From contig NZ_LSYT01000001.1 in NCBI RefSeq assembly GCF_001602525.1, positions 1,116,001 through 1,180,000 of the forward strand: DNA of 64,000 bases, written 5' to 3'. Below, one piece after another: positions 45,619 to 52,416 of this stretch (positions are counted from its first letter, which is position 1; each line of letters opens with the position of its first letter). Origin of the DNA: Flavobacterium chilense. Its GTDB lineage: Bacteria > Bacteroidota > Bacteroidia > Flavobacteriales > Flavobacteriaceae. The position numbers were made by a program, and so were the translations under genes. The notes beneath the pieces were generated by a model that searched no databases, was not told the DNA's origin, and worked only from the letters and a program-made list of their open reading frames with translations.

Positions 45619-46380
45619 TTAAATAATCTTGGTAAAAGGAATTTCGTCCTTTAATGCCTTTAAAATAAAATTATCGTTTAATCCGTTGACGATCCAGGTT
45701 TCTATGTTGGCTGCTTTTGCTATTGCGGCTGCTTCTATTTTAGACTGCATTCCGCCTGTTCCGTGTGATGATTTTGATTCGCCGATTTCTTTTTCCAATG
45801 TTTTTAAATCATTTACTAATTTAATCGTTTCCGGAATTTCATCATGAATAGAATTTTTCGTGTAAATTCCGTTTGTATTGGTAGCAATTATCAGAATATC
45901 AACATTTAAAAGAACCGCCGTTAAAGCCGCTAATTTATCATTATCTCCAAACCGAATCTCATCTGTCGCAACGGTATCATTTTCATTGATAATCGGAATG
46001 TAATTATTTTTAACCAGTACATTAATAGTATTTACAATGTTCTTTTTAGTTTGCTCTTTTTCGAAATCAGAATAAGAAAGTAAACACTGCGAAGTATTTA
46101 GTCCCAAATCCTTGAAATTTTCATTATAAATCCGCATTAAATGAGGCTGTCCGATTGAAGCTAAAGCCTGTTTTACAAAAACATCTTTATCCTGATTATC
46201 CAGCTTTACAAACTGCTTTGCCGCCGCAATTGCTCCTGAACTCACTATGATAAATTCATATTCGTCGTTTAAAGCTGCAATCTGTATTCCGAGGTCTTCA
46301 ATCTTTCCCCGCGAAATATGATTGGTTTCTTTGGTTAAAGTATTACTTCCTATTTTTAATAAAATCCGTTTTTTTGCCAT
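45619..46380 (-). CDS. proB: Glutamate 5-kinase, catalytic domain only
   Basis: 253 residues from the ATG at 46380 (MAKKRILLKIGSN). Amino-acid kinase motifs include LLKIGSNTLT and NENDTVATDEIRFGDNDKLAAL. It makes glutamyl-5-phosphate, the first step to proline. It ends after the kinase domain, so the RNA-binding-like PUA domain of longer ProB proteins is absent. The gene lies between proA and argF' in the same transcript. Confidence 0.94.
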   Translation of the reverse strand: MAKKRILLKIGSNTLTKETNHISRGKIEDLGIQIAALNDEYEFIIVSSGAIAAAKQFVKLDNQDKDVFVKQALASIGQPHLMRIYNENFKDLGLNTSQCLLSYSDFEKEQTKKNIVNTINVLVKNNYIPIINENDTVATDEIRFGDNDKLAALTAVLLNVDILIIATNTNGIYTKNSIHDEIPETIKLVNDLKTLEKEIGESKSSHGTGGMQSKIEAAAIAKAANIETWIVNGLNDNFILKALKDEIPFTKII

Positions 46381-46393
46381 GTCTTTTGTTTTT

Positions 46394-46418
46394 GCCACGA
46401 AGGCGCTAAGGCACTAAG
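46394..46418. repeat. Dispersed repeat GCCACRAAGGCGCTAAG, copy 2
   Basis: Matches 43434-43458 at 22 of 25 bases. The 208-base proA-proB spacer also holds related phrases (AACGCAAAGGGCGCAAGG and CGCTAAGTTCGCAAAGC). Confidence 0.6.
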
Positions 46419-46588
46419 TTATTTTTAACGCAAAGGGCGCAAGGTTTTTTTATATTGTTTCTGTTTGCAAACGCTAAGTTCGCAAAGCTTTATCTATAAT
46501 TAAATTCTAATAATCTGAAATCAAAAATCGTTAATCATCAATTTAAAATCTAAAATTCTAAGAAGTCTAACAATCTGAGAAAGTCTAA

Positions 46589-47782
46589 TTACCTAATTTG
46601 TCCTTCTCCATACACGTACCATTTGTTTGTTACAAGATGCTGAAGTCCAATTGGACCGCGTTGATGCAATTTATCAGTGCTTATCGCTAATTCTCCTCCC
46701 AAGCCAAATTGCCCGCCGTCTGTAAAACGGGTTGATGCATTTTGGTACACTGCAGCGGCATCTATTGCTTCCATAAACTCCTGTGCAACTTCGTTATCTC
46801 TGGTAATAATTGCTGCAGAATGTCCTCCACAGTATTTATTAATCATATCAATGGCATGTTCCTGAGAATCGATTGTTCCAATTACGATTTTATAATCCAA
46901 AAACTCTTCGTACCAAATATCTTCGTTTTGAAGCGTTTTCGTATTTTCGAAATTTTCTAAAGACTTATCTACAATAACTTCCACTTTTGCTTCTATTAAA
47001 GCCTCAATCAGCATTGCTGTAAAACCTTCAAAATTTGGAAGTTTAGAATCTATTAAAACTTTATCTAATGCATTACAGGCTGAAATTTTAGAAGTTTTGG
47101 CATTTAAAATTACTTTTAAAGCTAAATCTCTATCAGCATCTTTATGAACGTAAACAAAATTATTTCCTCGTCCGCTTACGATTACAGGACAGGTTGCGTG
47201 TGCTTTTACAAACTCAATTAATTTTTCTCCTCCTCTTGGAACAATTAAATCAACTTTTTGAGTTGGTTTTTCTAAAAATGCCTGAGTTTCTGCTCTGTTG
47301 TAATTCAGATATTCTACCCAGTCTTTCGAAACTCCGTTTTCTTCTAGAGCTTTATGCCAAAGGCTTGCGATTTTCAAATTTGATTTTAAAGACTCTTTTC
47401 CGCCTTTTAATAAAATCTTATTTCCGGATTTAAAAGCGATTCCGCCCGCTTCTATTGTAACATCTGGGCGCGATTCGTAAATAATTAAAATCGTTCCGAA
47501 AGCAGCGGTTTTATTTATAACTTTTATTCCATTATCGTGTGTAAAATGGAAACGCTCAACGCCAACGGGATCTTCCTGAGAAGCTAGTTGGTTTAATGAT
47601 AAAATCATCTCATCGACTTTTTTATCATCTACTTTCAAGCGTTCTTCCATCGCTAAATCTGAGCCGTCGTAATCGGCAAGATCTTCCTGATTAGTCAAGA
47701 TTATCTCATTCCGCTCCTGCTCGACCAGCTTTGCCATAGTCCGCAAAACCGCATTGCGTGTTTCAATTGATAATGGTTTCAT
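46589..47782 (-). CDS. proA: Glutamate-5-semialdehyde dehydrogenase (gamma-glutamyl phosphate reductase)
   Basis: 397 residues. The ALDH-fold catalytic cysteine is in ACNALDKVLID (near residue 234), with VSGRGNNFVYVHKD earlier and FTDGGQFGLGGELAISTDKL near the end. It reduces glutamyl-5-phosphate to glutamate semialdehyde with NADPH. proA and proB inside an arginine operon link proline and arginine synthesis from glutamate. Confidence 0.96.
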   Translation of the reverse strand: MKPLSIETRNAVLRTMAKLVEQERNEIILTNQEDLADYDGSDLAMEERLKVDDKKVDEMILSLNQLASQEDPVGVERFHFTHDNGIKVINKTAAFGTILIIYESRPDVTIEAGGIAFKSGNKILLKGGKESLKSNLKIASLWHKALEENGVSKDWVEYLNYNRAETQAFLEKPTQKVDLIVPRGGEKLIEFVKAHATCPVIVSGRGNNFVYVHKDADRDLALKVILNAKTSKISACNALDKVLIDSKLPNFEGFTAMLIEALIEAKVEVIVDKSLENFENTKTLQNEDIWYEEFLDYKIVIGTIDSQEHAIDMINKYCGGHSAAIITRDNEVAQEFMEAIDAAAVYQNASTRFTDGGQFGLGGELAISTDKLHQRGPIGLQHLVTNKWYVYGEGQIR

Positions 47783-47807
47783 TTTTTGGGTTTAATTGGT
47801 TAGTTGG

Positions 47808-47861
47808 TTTAATCGTTAATTCGTTTAACCGGTTAATCGATTAAACGAATTAACGATTAAA
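47808..47861. repeat. 21-bp perfect inverted repeat between argD and proA
   Basis: Arms 47808-47828 and 47841-47861 are exact reverse complements around a 12-base loop. Repeated TTAATCGTTAA and CGATTAAAC phrases suggest growth by short-unit duplication. No T tract, so it is not an ordinary terminator. Confidence 0.75.
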
Positions 47862-47864
47862 CGA

Positions 47865-48998
47865 TTAAAGTTCTTCTAAACTTTCTTTTAAAGCTTTTAC
47901 AAACGTATCGATATCCGCTTTTTTCACAGTTAATGGCGGTAAAATTCTTAATAGATTTTTGTTGTTGGCGCTTCCTGTAAAAATGTGTTTTTCGATGATT
48001 AATTTCTTTCTTAAAGCCGCTACATCAAAATCAAACTCAACTCCAAGCATTAAGCCTTTTCCTTTTACTTGTTTGATTCCTTCAACTTCTTTGATTTTTT
48101 CTAAAAAATATTCATAAACTTCATTTACATTTTTCTGTAAATTCAGTTTTTCAATTACATCCAAAACTGCAATTCCTGCTGCACAAGACAAATGGCTTCC
48201 TCCGAAAGTTGTGCCTAATAATCCGAAACTTGCTTCGAATTTTGGAGAAATTAAAATGGCTCCAACTGGAAATCCGTTCCCCATTCCTTTTGCAACTGAA
48301 ATGATATCAGCATTGATTCCATGGTGTTGGAAAGCGAAGAATTTCCCGCTTCTTCCATATCCTGATTGCACTTCATCTAAAATCAAAACAACATCATGTT
48401 TTTTACATGCTTTTTCTAAAGCCTGAAAAAATTCAGTTGTCCCTTGGTCTAAACCTCCAACTCCTTGAATTCCTTCGATAATTACTGCTGTAACATCGCC
48501 TTTAGCTAATTCAGCTTCAACTAATTCGATTTGATTTAAAGGTAAAAAAGTAACAACTTGCTGTGCATTAATTGGCGCAACGATCTTTTTATTATCTGTA
48601 ACAGCAACAGCTGCAGAAGTTCTTCCGTGGAAAGAGTTATGAAAAGCCACTACTCTTGATTTTCCGTTATGGAAAGAAGCTAATTTTAAAGCATTTTCAT
48701 TGGCTTCGGCGCCAGAACTGCATAAAAACAATTCGTAATCTTCAAGACCAGAAAGTTTTCCTAATTTCTGAGCCAATTCCACCTGTAAAGGATTTTGAAT
48801 CGCATTCGAATAAAAACCTAAGTTATCTATCTGATTCTTCAATTTTGCAACATAATCTGGCTGTGTGTGTCCGATAGAAATCACACCATGTCCGCTGTAT
48901 AAATCTAAATATTCTACTCCTTTGTCGTCAATGATTGTACAATCTACTGCTTTTACTGGAGTGATGTCGTATAATGGGTAAACGTTGAATAAGTTCAT
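47865..48998 (-). CDS. argD: Acylornithine aminotransferase
   Basis: 377 residues, class III PLP aminotransferase. The lysine-bearing motif is ISVAKGMGNGFPVGA (near residue 238); other motifs are FLCSSGAEANENALKLA and LILDEVQSGYGRSGKFFA. It converts N-acylglutamate semialdehyde to N-acylornithine using glutamate. Fourth gene of the operon, downstream of argC. Confidence 0.93.
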   Translation of the reverse strand: MNLFNVYPLYDITPVKAVDCTIIDDKGVEYLDLYSGHGVISIGHTQPDYVAKLKNQIDNLGFYSNAIQNPLQVELAQKLGKLSGLEDYELFLCSSGAEANENALKLASFHNGKSRVVAFHNSFHGRTSAAVAVTDNKKIVAPINAQQVVTFLPLNQIELVEAELAKGDVTAVIIEGIQGVGGLDQGTTEFFQALEKACKKHDVVLILDEVQSGYGRSGKFFAFQHHGINADIISVAKGMGNGFPVGAILISPKFEASFGLLGTTFGGSHLSCAAGIAVLDVIEKLNLQKNVNEVYEYFLEKIKEVEGIKQVKGKGLMLGVEFDFDVAALRKKLIIEKHIFTGSANNKNLLRILPPLTVKKADIDTFVKALKESLEEL

Positions 48999-49022
48999 TT
49001 TTTGAAAAGTTAAATGTTATTT

Positions 49023-49078
49023 GTAAAATGTGAGAAGTTTAAGTAAAGACGTTTAACATCTAACTTCTAACATTTTAC
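49023..49078. repeat. Near-perfect inverted repeat between argC and argD
   Basis: GTAAAATGTGAGAAGTT (49023-49039) pairs with AACTTCTAACATTTTAC (49062-49078) with one mismatch in 17. Fills most of the argC-argD spacer. Confidence 0.6.
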
Positions 49079-49083
49079 TTTTA

Positions 49084-50061
49084 TTAAAATCCGCTTGGTT
49101 TCAAATGTAAACCTGTGGTTTCTTCTAAACCGAACATTAAATTCATGTTTTGAATCGCTTGTCCTGAAGCACCTTTGGTTAAGTTATCGATAATTGATGT
49201 TATGAGAACCCGGTTTCCTTTTTTCAATAAACTAATGATACATTTGTTCGTTTGCACCACTTGCTTCATGTTGATGTTTGTTGTGGTTACGGTTACGAAA
49301 GGTTCGTTTTTATAGAAATCCTCGTATTTAGCAACCAATTGCTCCAAACTGTCATCACATAATGTATAAAGCGTTGCGAAAATCCCTCTTGGAAAATCTC
49401 CTCTGTTTGGAATAAAAAGTAATTCGCTGTCAAAATCGTCTTGCAACTGAACTAAACTTTCTCCGATTTCTCCCAAATGTTGGTGCTCAAAAGCTTTATA
49501 ATGTGACATATTGTTGTTTCTCCAACTGAAATGAGAAGTTTCTGAAAGACTTACTCCTGCTCCTGTGCTTCCGGTTGTTGCATTAATATGAACATCATTA
49601 TTCAATAAATTATGTTCTGCTAAAGGCAATAAAGCCAATTGAATAGCTGTAGCAAAACAACCTGGATTTGCGATATAATTTGCTTTTTTGATTTCGGCTT
49701 TATTGATTTCAGGCAATCCGTAAACAAAATCTTTTCCTTCGAAATGAGCGTCTTTATTCAATCTGAAATCATTTCCTAAATCGATAATCTTAGTATGACT
49801 TGCAAACTGATTTTCTTTCAAAAATGAAATCGATTTTCCGTGACCTAAACACAAGAAAACAACATTCACATCTGGATTTATGACATCAGTAAAATTCATT
49901 TCGATATCTCCCATCAAATCTTGGTGCGCTATAGAAAGCGGTTTTCCAGCATTTGTAGTACTGTAAACAAAATCAATGTTTACTTTGGGATGATACATTA
50001 AAATTCTGATGAGTTCTCCAGCCGTGTAGCCTGAACCACCAATAATTCCGACATTAATCAT
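49084..50061 (-). CDS. argC: N-acylglutamyl-phosphate reductase
   Basis: 325 residues starting MINVGIIGGSGYTAGELIRI, the Rossmann NADP-binding motif. The catalytic cysteine is in IANPGCFATAIQLALLPL. Third step of arginine synthesis. Its start overlaps the argG stop by eight bases, implying translational coupling. Confidence 0.96.
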   Translation of the reverse strand: MINVGIIGGSGYTAGELIRILMYHPKVNIDFVYSTTNAGKPLSIAHQDLMGDIEMNFTDVINPDVNVVFLCLGHGKSISFLKENQFASHTKIIDLGNDFRLNKDAHFEGKDFVYGLPEINKAEIKKANYIANPGCFATAIQLALLPLAEHNLLNNDVHINATTGSTGAGVSLSETSHFSWRNNNMSHYKAFEHQHLGEIGESLVQLQDDFDSELLFIPNRGDFPRGIFATLYTLCDDSLEQLVAKYEDFYKNEPFVTVTTTNINMKQVVQTNKCIISLLKKGNRVLITSIIDNLTKGASGQAIQNMNLMFGLEETTGLHLKPSGF

Positions 50062-51247
50062 GATCTAATTGATTTACAGATGAAAATATGTTTTGTGCAT
50101 TTCCAAGAATTTTGATAAATCCTTTTGCATCGTCAGATGTCCATGCATTGTTCATTTCTCCGTATTGACCAAAACCTGTGTTCATCAAATCGTTTTTAGA
50201 TTCGATTCCGTCAAGTGAGAAATGATATGGTTTTAATGAAACTGTAACCGTTCCGTTTACTGTTTTTTGTGTGTCTTGCAAGAAAGTTTCAATGTTTCTC
50301 ATCACTGGATCTAAAAACTGACCTTCGTGAAATAACATTCCGTACCAGTTTCCTAGTTGCTCTTTCCAATATTGCTGCCATTTTCCTAAAGTATGTTTCT
50401 CCAATAAATGATGCGCTTTGATGATGATTAAAGGCGCAGCAGCTTCAAAACCAACTCTTCCTTTAATTCCGATAATTGTATCTCCAACGTGAATATCTCT
50501 ACCAATTGCATATGCACTTGCCAATTTTTCAAGAGCCACAATATTATTTGAAGGTTTATCAGTTTTTCCGTTTAGACCTACTAATTCCCCTTGTTCAAAA
50601 TGAAGTGTTACTTTCTCTTCACCTTCTTTTTGCAATTGAGAAGGATATGCTTCACTTGGTAATGGCTGACTTGAAGTTAAAGTTTCTTTTCCTCCAACAC
50701 TAGTTCCCCAAAGTCCTTTATTGATAGAGTATTGCGCTTTTTCCCAAGAATAGTGAACTCCGTTTTGAGCCAGATAATCCACTTCTTCTTGTCTTGACAA
50801 TTTTAAATCTCTAATTGGCGTAATAATTTCGATTTCCGGAGCAATTGTCTGGAAAATCAAATCAAAACGAATTTGATCGTTTCCTGCACCAGTACTTCCG
50901 TGAGCGATTGCAGTTGCTCCTACTTTTTTCGCATATTTTATAGCTTCAATAGCCTGGAAAACACGCTCTGCACTTACTGATAATGGGTATGTATTGTTCT
51001 TTAATACATTTCCGAAAATCAGGTATTTTATAGCTTTATCGTAATATTTGTCTAAAATCGTTAAGTTGGCATGCTGTGCGCTTCCTAACTCGTAAGCTCT
51101 TTTTTCAATAGCTGTTAATTCTTCTGAAGAAAATCCTCCTGTATCTACAAGAACAGTGTGAACTTCGTATCCTTTTTCATTTTTTAAATATTTCAAACAA
51201 TACGAGGTATCTAATCCTCCGCTATAAGCTAATACTACTTTTTTCAT
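50054..51247 (-). CDS. argG: Argininosuccinate synthase
   Basis: 397 residues. The ATP-binding motif AYSGGLDTSYCLKYLK is at the N-terminus and IAHGSTGAGNDQIRFD further in, as in the family. It joins citrulline and aspartate with ATP. Second gene of the operon, 61 bases after the GNAT gene. Confidence 0.97.
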   Translation of the reverse strand: MKKVVLAYSGGLDTSYCLKYLKNEKGYEVHTVLVDTGGFSSEELTAIEKRAYELGSAQHANLTILDKYYDKAIKYLIFGNVLKNNTYPLSVSAERVFQAIEAIKYAKKVGATAIAHGSTGAGNDQIRFDLIFQTIAPEIEIITPIRDLKLSRQEEVDYLAQNGVHYSWEKAQYSINKGLWGTSVGGKETLTSSQPLPSEAYPSQLQKEGEEKVTLHFEQGELVGLNGKTDKPSNNIVALEKLASAYAIGRDIHVGDTIIGIKGRVGFEAAAPLIIIKAHHLLEKHTLGKWQQYWKEQLGNWYGMLFHEGQFLDPVMRNIETFLQDTQKTVNGTVTVSLKPYHFSLDGIESKNDLMNTGFGQYGEMNNAWTSDDAKGFIKILGNAQNIFSSVNQLDHD

Positions 51248-51308
51248 TTTTTATAATTTTGGCTAATACTTTCGTATGTAGCAGTTTGAGATTTTTTCTA
51301 ATTTAATT

Positions 51309-51947
51309 TTAAGTTAAAAAAACAGACAATATTTTATTCAGGAATAAAGCTTGCTTAATTTTTTTAAGTCTGCTTAAAACAGCCTCATTAAAAGGATGTC
51401 TTGGTGGTGTTTTTTGTTTTTCTTTTGGGTCGTATAACATTCCAGTGCAAAGACACATTTTGTTTTCTTTGCTTTGCAGAATTTGATAATTTGTACAGGT
51501 TTTGCATCCAGCCCAAAAACTTGGATCTGTTGTTAATTCTGAGAAAGGAACAGGCTTATAACCTAAATCTGAATTGATTTTCATCACAGCCAAACCGGTT
51601 GTAATTCCAAATATCTTAGCATCCGGATATCTCTGTAAAGAATAATCAAAAACTTTTGATTTTATTTTTTTTGCCAATCCTAAACTTCTGTAGTCCGGAT
51701 GTACAATTAACCCAGAATGTGCTACGAATTTTCCGTGTTGCCAGCTTTCGATGTAACAAAATCCAGCAAATTTCCCGTCTGCCAGAGCAATCATTGCATC
51801 ACCATTCGACATTTTTTTCTGAATATACTCAGGAGTTCTTTTAGCAATCCCCGTACCTCTCAACAAGGCAGATGATTCTATCGTATCGCAAATTTCCTGT
51901 GCGAATTTGAAGTGTTCTTCCTGGGTAACAACAATAGAGATCTTCAT
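51309..51947 (-). CDS. GNAT acetyltransferase, probable N-acylglutamate synthase
   Basis: 212 residues: a GNAT fold (about 1-140; VHPDYRSLGLAKKIKSK is the acyl-CoA P-loop) followed by a cysteine-rich tail (FWAGCKTC ... KMCLCTGMLYDP), which may bind metal. It is the first gene of the arg/pro operon and no argA or argJ is in it, so it is probably the enzyme that acylates glutamate. The role follows from gene order and is not proven by motifs. Confidence 0.75.
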   Translation of the reverse strand: MKISIVVTQEEHFKFAQEICDTIESSALLRGTGIAKRTPEYIQKKMSNGDAMIALADGKFAGFCYIESWQHGKFVAHSGLIVHPDYRSLGLAKKIKSKVFDYSLQRYPDAKIFGITTGLAVMKINSDLGYKPVPFSELTTDPSFWAGCKTCTNYQILQSKENKMCLCTGMLYDPKEKQKTPPRHPFNEAVLSRLKKIKQALFLNKILSVFLT

Positions 51948-52103
51948 TTCAATAATTGAAGTTAGAGTTAAAAATTAAAGCATATTGTTTAGTTTGAAAT
52001 CCAGAATTGAATCCAATAAAATTAAGCAAAATAGAAGTAACATTCTCAAAATCAAAATATTGATTAAGAAAATTTACAAAATAATAAATACTTTTAGGAT
52101 ATG

Positions 52104-52120
52104 TTTGTCCAATGGACAAA
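52104..52120. promoter_or_regulatory. 17-base palindrome in the arg leader
   Basis: TTTGTCCA-A-TGGACAAA is a perfect palindrome about 160 bases upstream of the first gene. It could be a binding site or a small stem; unassigned. Confidence 0.4.
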
Positions 52121-52183
52121 TTATGTGATTTCAAAATGAAAAATGGATATGAATAAATATACGGCTATAAAACTCAGTGAATA

Positions 52184-52270
52184 CTATAGAGATAGTATCC
52201 GTACTTCGGGAGAAGTAATCGGTGAGTTTGTCCGTGACAAAGAAGTTATATGTAAACTTATTTTATTCAT
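52184..52270 (-). CDS. Possible leader peptide of the arg/pro operon
   Basis: A 28-codon minus-strand ORF (begins MNKISLHITSLSRTNSPI) whose ATG at 52270 lies only five bases after a consensus -7 box, so its mRNA would be almost leaderless. A hairpin straddles its stop codon. It has only two arginines, unlike a classic arginine attenuator. Overlapping plus-strand frames exist but have no promoter. Confidence 0.45.
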   Translation of the reverse strand: MNKISLHITSLSRTNSPITSPEVRILSL

Positions 52271-52275
52271 CGGTG

Positions 52276-52303
52276 CAAAAGTACACTATTTTTTTATTTA
52301 CAA
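52276..52303 (-). promoter_or_regulatory. Consensus flavobacterial promoter of the arg/pro operon
   Basis: On the minus strand TTG (complement of 52301-52303), 17 bases, then TACTTTTG (complement of 52276-52283). This is an exact match to TTG-N17-TAnnTTTG, the best promoter seen in the window. Confidence 0.85.
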
Positions 52304-52360
52304 AACAAAAAAAATAAATTCTAACATTTTTTTAATGTTTTGTTGTTTTTAAACAAAAGA

Positions 52361-52392
52361 AAACCCGATAGAAAAATATAACTATCGGGTTT
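52361..52392 (-). terminator. Terminator of the M1 peptidase gene
   Basis: AAACCCGATAG and CTATCGGGTTT form an 11-bp perfect stem followed on the minus strand by a T-rich run. Confidence 0.8.
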
Positions 52393-52416
52393 ACAAAGTT
52401 TTAATTTTAAGTATTT

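Larger units (their letters stand above)
51948..52416. other. Arginine operon leader region
   Basis: About 320 bases separate the promoter (52276-52303) from the first structural gene (51947). The leader carries a 28-codon ORF (52184-52270), a 7-bp hairpin that covers its stop codon (52181-52198) and a perfect palindrome TTTGTCCAATGGACAAA (52104-52120). Ordinary coding sequence is not seen in the rest. Confidence 0.6.

Noticed and set aside
51949..52134. 61-codon minus-strand ORF in the arg leader
   Set aside because: It ends one base before the GNAT gene but has a very low-complexity Asn/Phe-rich composition; treated as leader sequence.
52184..52303. A known riboswitch class in the arg leader
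   Set aside because: I found no match to the SAM, TPP, cobalamin, lysine or glycine riboswitch cores.
52143..52352. Plus-strand 69-codon ORF in the arg leader
   Set aside because: Its frame is opposite to the consensus minus-strand promoter and leader ORF and it ends in low-complexity Phe/Lys codons.
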